Source: Silene latifolia
Lineage: Eukaryota > Streptophyta > Magnoliopsida > Caryophyllales > Caryophyllaceae
Assembly (NCBI RefSeq): GCF_048544455.1
Contig: NC_133537.1
Span: 13,763,541-13,827,540 of the forward strand
DNA length: 64,000 nt
Direction: 5' to 3'
Position 1 is the stretch's first letter; the number at the start of each line of letters is the position of its first letter. Below are positions 48,178-58,087 of the stretch, one piece after another. A model generated the notes under the pieces. It was not told the DNA's origin. It searched no databases and worked only from the letters and a program-made list of their open reading frames with translations. A program made the position numbers and the translations under genes.

Positions 48178-48582
48178 AAATAAATTTTTTTCCGTCTTGT
48201 TTTGTTATCGTTATAAAGTAATAAATTATTAATAATAATTGTCGTTCGTGGGTTTTAAGTCGTTGTAAATATATATTTTTTCCGTCTCGTTTTGTCGATG
48301 TAAAATATAAATTAATTATTACTAATAAACTTCTTTTGGGGATATTTTGTTTTTTTTATTTATTTTTTAATTTACATAAACTTATATTTATAAATTCTTT
48401 GTTTTATTAATTTAAGTAATCAAGTTGTTGTAAATATATTTTTGTTGCGTCTCGTTTAGTTTACATAAAATATTAATTAATTATTATTAATAAACCCCGT
48501 TCCGGGTTATTTTTTTTTTTTTTTAAATTTTTAATTTACTTAAACTTATATTTATAAATTCTTTGTTTTATTTTTTGAATAG

Positions 48583-50486
48583 ATGGCCGGTGGAGGAAAT
48601 GACCGTCACGTTCGAGCTCGAAAGGGGCTCCAGTTTGAGTCTGAGGTTGGAGATGGTAGTACCGATTCGTGGACTGATGAGCGGTTGGAGGAGGAGCTGG
48701 TTCGGTCTGGTGATGTGATAGGTGAGGAGGAGTCGGGTTATGAGCGAGTGCGTAGGGTGCCACGTAGACGGAATGAGGAGGGGCGTTTCCTGCGGAGGTC
48801 GGATGGTAGTTCTAGTAGTGTGGTGGCTCCGAAGAAGAAGTCGGGTAAGGATGTCTCTTGGTTGATCGATCATCGTGTTCCTGGTGGTCCTGACTTTCCC
48901 CACGTGATTCCTAGCTTTGGGGCCACATTGCCAACACCTTATGGTCGACTCCTAATGAGGTCGGTCGACCAGTTTTGACGGGTTACCACCGGTTTGGTAA
49001 GACGAGGTTGTTGAGTTGTTGGCAACTCCCTCCGGCCGTTAAGACTATTTATGACGGTACTGGTCTTTCTCACCTATTAGATTCCATGGCCGAGAATTAT
49101 AACATGCCCCTTATTTCTGCTTTTGTTGAGAGATGGCAACCCGACACCAACAGTTTTCACATGCCTTTTGGGGAGATGTCCATACTCCTTCACGATGTTG
49201 CGCAGATCTTAGGCGTTCGGGTTGATGGTAACTGTTGTAAGGTGGAGAGTAATGACGGGACGTTGGCGGATCCCCTTATGTATGTTTGTGGCTTTTTTGG
49301 GATTTCATCAGAGCAGTTGAGGTTGCCGTTAAACTCTAGGAAGAAGGTCCCTATTTACAAGAGTGGGGGTATATTGGTAGATGCAGTTTGTGAAACGGCG
49401 AGAGCTAATTGTGATATTGTTTTTGCTCGGGGGTTTTTGGCATGCGGTGTTGGGGTCGACACTTTTTGTCGACAAATCGTGATAGGTTACGTCCTCGTTG
49501 TTTCCTTTAGTGTATGATGCTTGATGGTGTACACGACTACGCTTGGGGAGCCGGTGTACTTGCCTTCATGTACCGACAGTTGGGGTGGCTTCACGTCTTT
49601 GGTGTGAAGACTATTGGTGGTTGCTTGACTTTGTTGCAATCGTGGATCTATGAGTATTTTCCTATGTTGGACCCGGTCCACCTTCGGCAATTGACCCTAC
49701 TCGGCCTCGGTCGTGTTCTTGGAGATCCGTTGGTCCCTTCGCTCAAAATGCGGAGAAATTGTTGGAGTATCGGAGGTTGTTAGATGAGCTTACTTGTGCT
49801 TCCATTAGGTGGGATCCGTACGGGCCGCGTCAGGAGGAGTATCATCCTCGTACTTTGTATGCCGGTTGTATTCGTTTCATGGACATAGCGGAGCCGTACC
49901 GGCACTGATCGGTGTTTACGACGGTTTGGGTATGTGCGAGATCATACCCAATTCCATTATGAGATTGATGGCGCATCGTCCGCTTCGGGGATAGGGTACG
50001 AGGTTAGGGTTGGGGTTGCGGAGACTGATCATCTTTGGGATTCTTTGGCGGGATCACGTGGTTCGGCTTTCTCGTAAATCGAGACCCGAGTTAGTTTCCG
50101 GGTGAGACGGGCAGATTATGAGGCTTGGTATAATGGGAATTCTCACCCGTTCATCATTGATCCCGACCACCATGATGCCCCCGCGCCACATGATGATTTT
50201 GATATTCTATTTGAGGTAATAATATTACTTACGAGTTGTTGTAATAATTGTTTAACTTTCTTATTGTTCCTCGATAATGTTTATAATGTTTTAGTTGTTT
50301 TTGTCAATTTGCGGATCGCACGTGCTTTAATGTTTCAGTTTTTCGAGGCCAAAAGAATTAAGGATAACAAGAAACAGCTTGCCTTCCTCCGCAAGATGAT
50401 GAAGAACATCGACCCATTGATTGCGAGGGCTGGGGATATCATACGTCAGCGAGGACCTCGTCAAACACCCGGTGATGTTGTTTAGC
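48583..50486 (+). pseudogene. Plant mobile domain (MAIN/PP7L-like) gene in the MULE, frameshifted
   Basis: Plant mobile domain (PMD, PF10536) proteins include MAIN and MAIL1, which act with PP7L in silencing; related domains travel in transposons. The reading starts at MAGGGNDRHVRARKG (48583), has a basic/Ser-rich leader, then TLWSTPNEVGRPVLTGYHRF and LPPAVKTIYDGTGLSHLLDS. The family hallmark FHMPFGEMSILLHDVAQILG is at about 49156-49215, and YAWGAGVLAFMYRQLG with CLTLLQSWIYEYFP follows at about 49538-49665. A terminal exon-like part (about 50335-50486) encodes AKRIKDNKKQLAFLRKMM. At least three frame changes occur: near 48921, near 49430-49500 and in 49580-50100. An intron is likely at about 50215-50330. 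The gene is probably dead. Its start is uncertain. Confidence 0.75.
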
Positions 50487-50738
50487 GTAGATCAGATGGT
50501 GTGTACACTGATAGCGAGCAAGAGGATGATAAGTAGTCGGGAGACTAGTTTGTGTTTGTTTTCTTTTATGTTGTACGTTTTTGAAGACATTTTTTATGTT
50601 GGATGATTATGTTAGTTGACTATTTGAACGTTGTTTATTTCAAAAAACATGACGGTTTTAAATTCTGAAATTTCTTAAATTTCTTAAATTTCTTGAATAC
50701 ATAGCAACTGATGCAAATTCATACATTTCTAGAAATAG

Positions 50739-51190
50739 TAACTACTTCATGACAATGGCCAACATAATGAAAACAAACAAATACAAGATACACTTGAAAT
50801 AAAACTTCATCATCTTTGTCATTTCCGAAATCTCCTTTTTTATACCTATCACTTGCTCTTTCATGACATTTCCACTTGATGCATCATCACCTTCATCTTG
50901 ACATGCTATATTCAACTTTTTTGTTATTGTTAAATGATCTTGATCAACCACGACACAAAATGATCGCAAGGTACGCACTTAAAAAAAGCTTTCTTCGGAT
51001 TAGTAGTGACGGAAATCTTGATGATATCGTTTCTTTGACAACGATTGCAAATTTGATTCTTAAAATCAAGGCCTTCAATTGGTCGGGTTCCCCACATTGA
51101 GGATGATGTTGACATAAGTAAAGATTTGAAGAAGAAAATGGAAGATGATGAAAATGATTGGAAAATAGAAAAGGTTGAAGATGAGTGCAA
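50739..51190 (-). pseudogene. GRF-type zinc finger / membrane protein gene in the MULE, one frameshift
   Basis: Reading on the minus strand, MSTSSSMWGTRPIEGLDF (start about 51115, preferred) or an upstream Met at 51190 leads into CNRCQRND, TNPKKAFFKCVPC and HFVSW. This is the Cys-x2-Cys, NPxxxFxxC, CxxFxW layout of GRF zinc fingers (PF06839). A shift of frame near 50975 then gives DQDHLTITKKLNIACQDEGD, a coiled middle and a hydrophobic C terminus (FKCILYLFVFIMLAIVM). This is the usual build of multi-copy plant GRF proteins resembling At4g04775, whose function is unknown. A TATATAAA box (minus) at about 51211-51219 fits a start at the inner Met. It is a passenger of the MULE. Confidence 0.65.
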
Positions 51191-51230
51191 AATTACAACA
51201 TTATGTAGATGTTTATATAGGGAAAAATGT

Positions 51231-51520
51231 GACCGTTATAATTCAAAATAGCCGTTATAATTCAAAAATAGCCGTTATAATTCAAATGTTACCGTTATAA
51301 TTCAAAATAGCCGTTATAATTCAAAAATAGCCGTTATAATTCAAATGTTACCGTTATAATTCAAAATAACCGTTACAATTCAAAAATAGCCGTTATAATT
51401 CAAATTTTACCGTTATAATTCAAAATAACCGCTATAATTCAAAATAGCCGTTATAATTCAAAAATAGCCGTTATAATTCAAAATAACCGTTATAATTCAA
51501 AAATAACCGTTACAATTAAT
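51231..51520. repeat. Minisatellite, 15 units of CCGTTATAATTCAAAAATAG
   Basis: Units of 19-20 bp repeat 15 times, with a three-unit higher-order pattern at the left (ends AATAG, AAATAG, ATGTTA). The array fills the space between two divergent reading frames in the MULE and so occupies their shared promoter region. Confidence 0.92.
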
Positions 51521-51524
51521 AGGT

Positions 51525-51532
51525 TATAAATA
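51525..51532 (+). promoter_or_regulatory. TATA box for the 159-aa ORF
   Basis: TATAAATA lies 90 bp upstream of the ATG at 51622, which would leave a leader of about 60 bases. It directly follows the minisatellite. Confidence 0.55.
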
Positions 51533-51621
51533 GGCCATTCTATGTCAATTTCAATCACAACATCCAAATCATCTTCACTCACTACAATACTAATTATTCA
51601 CTCACAACATCCAATCCTAAA

Positions 51622-52101
51622 ATGGTTCTCACAAATGCTCAAAAAATCAGAGTTTATCAAATAAGAATCGATTTAATTGTTCAAAATTTACCAATTCTAA
51701 TTGAGCGTCTTGAATCAGTGGTTCCCAGTGACACTGTATGGCACATGCTTGAAGAACCTCCAATTGGGACCCTCTCTATAATTTTACAAGGAAACCCGGA
51801 TCATGTTCTAACTCCAGCAGTTAGAGATGAGGTTGTTTCTGATGAAGTACTAAACGAGAAGATGTGGGAGTTTCGTAGGTTGAAAAGTGATATCTTTACA
51901 TATTTTGAGCGCATTCTCACCGTGATCGATTACCCAAGACTATCGAGTTATGTCTTTGGTAGAGTGGCAGGGCAAGGAATTCTTTATCTCTACTTGAATG
52001 ATTTGTTGACTCAATATATGTCTACCCAACCTGAAGAAATTGAGATTCAAGATCATGAAGAAGATAAGGAATCGTCATCTTCATCATCGGAAGATAATTA
52101 A
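51622..52101 (+). CDS. Orphan 159-aa acidic-tailed protein in the MULE
   Basis: I do not recognise this gene. It is an intact, intronless frame beginning MVLTNAQKIRVYQIRIDLIV. It is predicted helical, with Leu/Ile spacing at residues 8-35 that could form a short coiled coil. The middle has DTVWHMLEEPPIGTLSII and YPRLSSYVFGRVAGQGILYL. The last 25 residues are Asp/Glu then Ser-rich (EEDKESSSSSSEDN). There is no signal peptide or clear membrane span. It has its own TATA box. It lies between the GRF gene (divergent) and the transposase (convergent). Unlike its neighbours in the MULE it has no break. It may be a transposon accessory protein or captured host sequence; its function is unknown. Confidence 0.6.
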   Translation: MVLTNAQKIRVYQIRIDLIVQNLPILIERLESVVPSDTVWHMLEEPPIGTLSIILQGNPDHVLTPAVRDEVVSDEVLNEKMWEFRRLKSDIFTYFERILTVIDYPRLSSYVFGRVAGQGILYLYLNDLLTQYMSTQPEEIEIQDHEEDKESSSSSSEDN

Positions 52102-52104
52102 GTT

Positions 52105-52240
52105 CGGGGTTTGGGGTTTGGGGTTTAGGGTTTAAGGTTTGGGATTTGGGGTTTGGGGTTTAGGGTTTAGGGTTTGGGATTTGGGGTTTGGGGTTTAGGG
52201 TTTAGGGTTTGCTATTTAGGGTTTGGTATTTGGGGTATGG
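52105..52240 (+). repeat. Telomere-like TTTAGGG/TTTGGGG repeat
   Basis: About 19 heptamers of GGTTTAG/GGTTTGG type start three bases after the orphan ORF's stop. The units vary (TTTAGGG, TTTGGGG, TTTGGGA), so this is a degenerate interstitial array inside a transposon and not a chromosome end. Confidence 0.85.
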
Positions 52241-52489
52241 TATGTTTTAATTATGTTTTTATTGGTTTATGTTTTAATTATGTCAAAACGCGTTTTAAGG
52301 AATGTTTTAATTAAAATATGTCAAATTGTGTTTTAAGGATTGTTTTAATTAAATTACGTTTTAAGTCATTTAATCGGATGCAGAAGATAATAAACTACAA
52401 TAATCGGATAAATAAAATAAAATATAAGGTACAATATTCGGATATATAATATAAAAGATACAATAATCGGACAAATAAAAGCTAAGATG

Positions 52490-55191
52490 AACTCGCGAAA
52501 TCGCGCCATACACCTAAACCGATGTCGATACAGGCCATTATAATGAGCTACGCTTGCATCATGTACCCAACAAGGGGCTCTTTGGAGGCATAGGTGACAA
52601 GGGGCGTACCGGAGCCGCAAATAGTGGTTTCCCGCATGTAATACCCATAAGACACCATATGGGGTACGTACTCAGGTGGGGGGGGCTCGTAAAGGCAAAT
52701 AAGTAAAACTACCATTCCAATGTCGCTGACTTTCTCGATCGTCAAATGCAGAAATACAACATATCACCCAATTGTACATCGTAGCATAACCATATAGATC
52801 GAAACCGTCCATCCAATGACCCGAGCCACACGGATATCGATCCATAAATGTAATTCTAGCTACCTCCGCATCAAATCTCCCTGGCCCATAAATATGTTCA
52901 CGGTAAAGGGGACTACAGATTTCCCTAAGTAAATCTGTTCTAGCCATCGTGAAATGAGATTGGTCACCCAACGAAACATGTGAGATAACTCGAAAACCAC
53001 AATGACCGTCTCGGAAGGATTAAACCACGCTTCTAAATGCTCGTGAAACCATGAAGGCAAAAAGTCACGATAAGGAAAGTACCTCACATGACCAATGGTG
53101 TAGTCGACCTCAAGAGGTGCGCAATGCGATGTGCCGAAACTCCCTGTAGTCGTGGTAGCAGTGGTAGACGGTGTACCGGGGCCCGTTTGAGTGGATCGGG
53201 GGGTACTATACGGAGTAAAACGAACCGTCGGAGTAGAACGGGGAGTAGACGACGGAGTAACAGGAACCGTCGGAGTAGAACGGGGGGGTACTAGACGGAG
53301 TACGTTGGGAAGACGGAGTACCTACTCGAACACGAACCCGTGCATGCTCAACGGCGGACGGATCTCTACGAGTTCCCCTACTCGGACGTCCTCTAGGGTT
53401 CTCGTTCACCCGAGGCTCGTTTACATCCTCCTCTTGCGGATGTATCTGAGAGTAAAGGGCATCGAACATGGATGATCTCATACTCGGATCCGCATTCGAA
53501 TTTCATCGAATAACTCCTCCAATCGATCATCGTCACAAGTCGGCATTGCCTCCAAACCATCGTACTCCAACTTCCTCCAAAATGCATGTAACACATCAAC
53601 AGGAACCCGAGATCCGTTTCTAGCAATGCGATGAAGTGAACAAGCACATAACAAACCAAGTGTAGTAGCCTTTACACAACCGCAATCGATCATCAAGGCA
53701 TCTTCCGTCATCTTGGCACCCCTTTCGAATTCTTCACGCAATTCAATGATGGCATTCTTTGATATTTTATAGGAAAGTCTCGGAAAATAATCTCGAATCC
53801 CCGTCAACCGCTTCGTTCTAGATAACTCCAACAAGTGTCGGATCTCAACATGTTGCGTTTCCATCAAAGAATGAAACCGAATCCAGATGCTATCAATCGC
53901 CGCGGTTTCGCGCTATTGACCATCTCTTCAAATTCGCATGAGCCGACTCAACCCGGGATGTAGAAGTATTCCCAAAATGACTTATCTTGTTCGTTCTATA
54001 CTTGGCCCATTTTTCCAAGTGCGGGAACCATTGCCTCTCAATATAAGCCGCCACTCCCGCCCATTCCCTTGCCAATTTGCCCCACGCAACATTAAACTTA
54101 TCTTCGGTCTCCGCCTCGACAACCGCTTGAAACAAAGTACAGGTTACGTGCTTAGCCCAACTATCCTGACCCGTGATATAAAGTGCTTTCGTCTCCACGT
54201 TAGAATATATATGCCAAAGACATAGCAAGTGAGACGAATCGGGAAAAACAATGGGGATCGCGTTCAACAAACCTCCCTCGCAATCAGTAACAATAGCATT
54301 AGGTTGAACGGCATCATTGAGCGGGGCCTTCGGATTTCCGTAGGACCCACGAGATATTTCTCCTCGGACTCATGCGTCACAAGAGCATACGCGATGACAA
54401 AGCTCTTCCCGACGGGTGTGACTCCAACCATCTCAACAAGCGGAAGACGGTATTCATTTGTCTTGTACGTGGAATCGATCTGTACCACATAATAGTATGA
54501 TCGAAACATCTTAACGGCTTCTGGATGAGCCATGAACACGTGGGTTAGCTCATCGGTCTCGATCGGTGACCCAATAATGAACGTACTTATCTTTGAACCG
54601 CAAGTGCTAACATCGTTGTGTCGGGTTTCTCCCATCTCTTTCCTCGGCCCTTACTTTCTGAGAACGATTGTAGATTTGTCGCCGATTAGGTCTTGACTTT
54701 TCCGGATTCGCCGATGCAAACCCGCACTAATAATTGCCGGTCTAACGTGAGCTCTAACTTGGGCATCGATATAAGCCAACTCCTCGTCATCAAACTTTGC
54801 AAAGTATGTGTCGCCGTCACAATACAACGTTAAACCATGATTATGAAACCCGGATCTCATCACAAGCTGCCACTTATTCTCTTCTAATTCAACAACTTTC
54901 ATTGAAAATTTGAAATTGCACCACGCGGTAGCCGTGTTACCCCTCATTAAAGAATCGACATCCTTATTTACGGGACCTTTTCCACCCATCCGACAACACA
55001 AAATAACGTTGTCTCAAATTCGTGTTACGACCAACTTTCTTGTTGCTTGCTCTTTTTATACCAAACCCGAGTCGGAGCCCGATCTCATATGCCCAATTAA
55101 ACGCTTCAATACTGGATGCAAAGAACAAGCTAGTCTTAAAATGATCTGAGTAATCAATACCGTCTCCATCGTTAATCACCTGCGCACGCAT
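52490..55191 (-). pseudogene. FAR1/MULE transposase with SWIM finger and OTU-like C-terminal domain
   Basis: Domains read 5' to 3' on the minus strand. The FAR1-type DNA-binding region (about 55120-54650) has SIEAFNWAYEIGLRLGFGIK and a SGFHNHGL zinc-ligand segment. The MULE catalytic domain has VVQIDSTYKTN (first Asp, about 54475), TDCEGG (second Asp, about 54285), HLLCLWHIYSNV and SRVESAHANL (Glu, about 53949). The SWIM finger CGCVKATTLGLLCACSLH is at about 53690-53650. A Ser/Thr/Pro-rich linker (53480-53200) follows. The OTU-like domain has DGHCGFRVIS (about 53010-52981), RTDLLREI, WMDGFDLYGYATMYNWVI and YLPLRAPP; DGxC is the OTU catalytic Cys motif. Frame changes near 54990, 54640, 54300, 53870, 53480, 53000 and 52740 show it is broken. 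Transposases of this build excise MULEs; the OTU part suggests deubiquitinase-like activity by ancestry. Confidence 0.82.
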
Positions 55192-55429
55192 TTCGATAAT
55201 TTAGTTATTAATTAATTATTAGCTACGGAACGAGTCGGAGTAAATAAAAAATAATATAAAAATAATACAAAGACGGTAATTAGTTATTTTATACAAAACA
55301 TGTCGGAAATATTAAAGATAAATTGTTTTATAATATAAAGACGGTATTTAATTATTTTAAATGTTTTATACAAAAAAAGACGGAAATAAATTATTTTAAA
55401 TGTTTTATACAAAACGAGTCGGAAACAAA

Positions 55430-55462
<33 letters not shown>

Positions 55463-55464
<2 letters not shown>

Positions 55465-55680
55465 ACGGGCTGGGCCTTGGACGAAGGATTATTTCGTCAA
55501 AACCGTGCCTGGACGAAAAAACCCTTCGTCCATAATGGGCCTTGGACGAAGGATTTTTTCGTCTGGGGCCTGGTTTTGGACGAAAAAAATCCTTCGTCCA
55601 AGGCCCATTATGGACGAAGGGTTTTTCCGTCCAAAACCAGGTCTGGACGAAAAAGTTCTTCGTCCAGGCCCAGTTCGTTT
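55463..55680. repeat. Right hairpin cluster of the MULE
   Basis: GGACGAAGGATTTTTTCGTC-type hairpins occur repeatedly, and a larger stem pairs TGGACGAAAAAAATCCTTCG with its inverse upstream. An A-run lies on its left and a T-run at 55688-55704 on its right. It mirrors the cluster at 47943-48100. Confidence 0.8.
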
Positions 55681-55933
55681 ATTTATTTATTTTTTTTTTT
55701 TTTTCAATTGCATTTTCAAATAAATCCGTCACAAATTCTATCATAATTCCGTCTACATTCATGGCATCTATCCTAATTCGGGATTCAAACGATAATAAAA
55801 CATAAATTTTTAACAAAACTAAATCGTAAACTAACCTCGTTACTAGCTTCATTGTTGGAATCGTTGTTAAAATCGTTCCGGTTCATGTTGTTAATTACAA
55901 AACCCGACTTTTTTTTTTGTTTGAAATATTTTA

Positions 55934-56020
55934 GTGAGACGGTGACTTGTGTTTTAGTGAGACGGAAATTGCATTTTTGTTTTGAGACGGAAATTGCATT
56001 TTGGTGAGACGGATATGGAG
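55934..56020. repeat. Short tandem repeat next to the right MULE end
   Basis: GAGACGGAAATTGCATTTT recurs with spacing of about 30 bp, with further GTGAGACGG units on both sides. Confidence 0.55.
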
Positions 56021-56398
56021 TTATGATATGGAGGGCAAACTTGGAAATTTACGTTAATTGTCGACGATATTTAGTAATTTGTCGACGACGTATAGCAGGA
56101 CCCAATAACTTTTGTTTCTCCCTCCCGAACTCTCAATTGACTAAACCCTAACTCTCTCCTTTGTAAAGCTGCGCTTCATCATCTCCTCTGTAATTAAGGT
56201 AATTTTCGATTTTTTTGACGGTTTTTTTTTATTGTTGGTGACAATTGCTTTGATTATTTTTCACTTGATTAGTGTTTTAATGTAAATTTCCACCTGAGCT
56301 TTCTGAATGTTATTACGATTTCTGTCATAGGATAGTATGTTTACGTGCCGGAATCAGTAGCGGAACTAGGATTTTTAGTTGAGGGCGAAAAACTAGTA

Positions 56399-56488
56399 CT
56401 CGCTCCATCGCATTCATTTGTTTATCTTTTCTATTTTTTATGAGGATTATTTTAATTAAAGATAAACAAATGATTGAGACGGAGGGAG
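56399..56488. mobile_element. Small Stowaway MITE in the TRM112 leader intron
   Basis: CTCGCTCCATCGCATTCATT pairs with TGATTGAGACGGAGGGAG, flanked by TA. It is 90 bp. Confidence 0.78.
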
Positions 56489-56842
56489 TAATACATAAGG
56501 TAAACTAGCAAAAATATCGAGATTTTTAATTAAAACTTTCAATTTCCCCCCTAGCTTTATTGTGCCAGATTGATTAGCTACATTGTAGGCTTGTAGCAAT
56601 CTCAAGGAAGTTATATAAATTTTTTTTTTTTTAGAATTTGGGAATGCTCGAGTTTAAGGGCACTTTCGAGCTAGTTTGCTTACTGTGTTATATGTCTATC
56701 AGCGGCAAAACGATAAAAATGTGAATTTTTGATTTTATCGAAGTTATTCTGTTGCATTCTTAACTCTGAAATATTGATCTGACTCTGGCATTGCTCCTGA
56801 ATTTAGATTGTAGGTTGATTATACGATGGTCACTATAATTTA

Positions 56843-56930
56843 CTTCCTCCGTTCCAATAATTTGTCTACTTCTCTTACTCTTTGTGAGGGATTTTAATCA
56901 AAAGTAAACAAATGAATGAGATGGAGGGGG
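56843..56930. mobile_element. Small Stowaway MITE in the TRM112 leader intron
   Basis: CTTCCTCCGTTCCAATAATT pairs with GAATGAGATGGAGGGGG, flanked by TA. It is 88 bp and related to the copies at 56399 and 39424. Confidence 0.75.
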
Positions 56931-57718
56931 TAGTAAAAATGTTAAGAGTTTGAGCAAATTGTATTGACGGTATGATTCAGATATGAGGTTTTCAAAGTAG
57001 ATTAGCTGGATACCCAACAAGGTCTATGAAGGGTTTCCTTTAGATTGGCCATATAGTCATGTCTATGAATGCAAGCTCTGTGCTGCCCCCTTTCTCCGGT
57101 TGACGGTTTAGCAAACAAAACAAAAAAGCATGTATGTTTTCACCATCTTGTTAGAGAGATGGTATCAAAATGCCTTGAGAGCGATAAAAGTCTGCTACTG
57201 TTGTAAGCTCAATTGATTGATTTTTAGGGATGTTGTAGAGAGCGCATCTAGAGTTATTGAACTAGATAGATCCAGTATTAGTCTGTGAGATAATTCTTGA
57301 AATTAGATGGTTTGCTTTATGTTTGAAGAATCAATCATTTTCTTAAGATCTAGAGCCTACGACTTAATACTTAATTCGTTACTGTCCTAGCTGCTTTCCC
57401 TTAAGGAGGTCCCATACTCGCATGGATAACTTTATATGGTCTCTGCAGTTACTCGGTGTCTTCTCAATGTCTTTGACTATTATCAACAACATATTCCGTT
57501 GTTCAGAGGATTATGCGAGATTAAAATGCTACGGAATTTGTTTATTAATTAATATATTTTAGCCTGTTGAGAAACCAATCTTGGGTGTCTTATGCTGATG
57601 TTACACGTACTGCGTCATTAATATGACTGGTATATTTCTAACGTTTTGGATGTGCTTGGGTATTGTAGAAACCATACTTTGCTTCTAGACTGCTGCAAAG
57701 TAGGGATAAAAGAGAAAG

Positions 57719-58087
57719 ATGAGGCTGCTAACACACAACATGCTATCGTCAAACATAAAGGGAGTGGTAAACGGGTTCCCTTTGAAAATAGAGGCAGGAA
57801 ATGTCGTGGAGAAGCAGGTTGATTTGAACATTGACTTTCTTAAGAACATTTTCTCCAAGATTGAGTGGAAGGCCTTCGTTGATGCTGCCAAGACGTTGGG
57901 GTACTCTGAACTTCCAGAAGATGCCGAGTCTTCTCTACTCGACAACCAAGATTTTGCCGGCAAATTCCACCATGCTTTGCTCGAGCTTCACCTTGAAGAA
58001 GGTGCCCTCATTTGCCCGGAAACTGGACGCAAGTTCCCTGTTACCAAGGGCATCCCAAATATGCTTCTTCATGAGGACGAAGTTTGA
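57719..58087 (+). CDS. TRM112: TRM112-like methyltransferase activator (complete)
   Basis: A 122-aa protein in one coding exon. Trm112 binds and activates several methyltransferases that modify tRNA, rRNA and release factor eRF1; the Arabidopsis homologue SMO2 supports organ growth. It begins MRLLTHNMLSSNIKGV, the conserved family start, and ends with LICPETGRKFPVTKGIPNML, the conserved C-terminal strand pair, then HEDEV. The helical insert (about residues 36-90) includes FSKIEWKAFVDAAKTLGYSE. Length matches plant homologues. A leader intron is likely, with donor AAG|GTAATT at about 56198 and acceptor TTCTAG at about 57686, because the sequence 56105-56198 looks like a plant 5' leader. That 1.5-kb intron holds two MITEs. 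The right end of the large MULE lies within about 100 bp of the inferred transcript start. Confidence 0.93.
   Translation: MRLLTHNMLSSNIKGVVNGFPLKIEAGNVVEKQVDLNIDFLKNIFSKIEWKAFVDAAKTLGYSELPEDAESSLLDNQDFAGKFHHALLELHLEEGALICPETGRKFPVTKGIPNMLLHEDEV

Larger units (their letters stand above)
47524..56098. mobile_element. 8.6-kb Mutator-like element carrying four gene units
   Basis: The terminal inverted repeats are about 80 bp. The left 47524-47603 reads CTGCTAAAGGTCGTCGACAA and then AAATATCGTCGACAATT. The right 56019-56098 is its inverse, with CCAAGTTTGCCCTCC-type inner ends. No clean 9-bp duplication was found, so the ends may have eroded. Inside are hairpin clusters near both ends, a plant mobile domain gene (+), a GRF-finger gene (-), a 159-aa ORF (+) and a FAR1/MULE transposase with an OTU-like C terminus (-). 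The transposase and two cargo genes are frameshifted, so this copy is probably not autonomous. Confidence 0.85.

Noticed and set aside
51231-51520. CRISPR-like direct repeats
   Set aside because: Units of 19-20 bp follow each other with no unique spacers. It is a eukaryotic minisatellite.
52105-52240. A true telomere or chromosome end
   Set aside because: The repeats are degenerate, short and surrounded by transposon genes on both sides.
53088-53475. Plus-strand Arg/Ser-rich frames
   Set aside because: They are the antisense of the low-complexity linker of the minus-strand transposase.
55284-55805. Frames rich in Lys or Phe and repeated SSRPSS-type peptides
   Set aside because: They arise from A/T runs and the hairpin cluster of the MULE, not from a gene.
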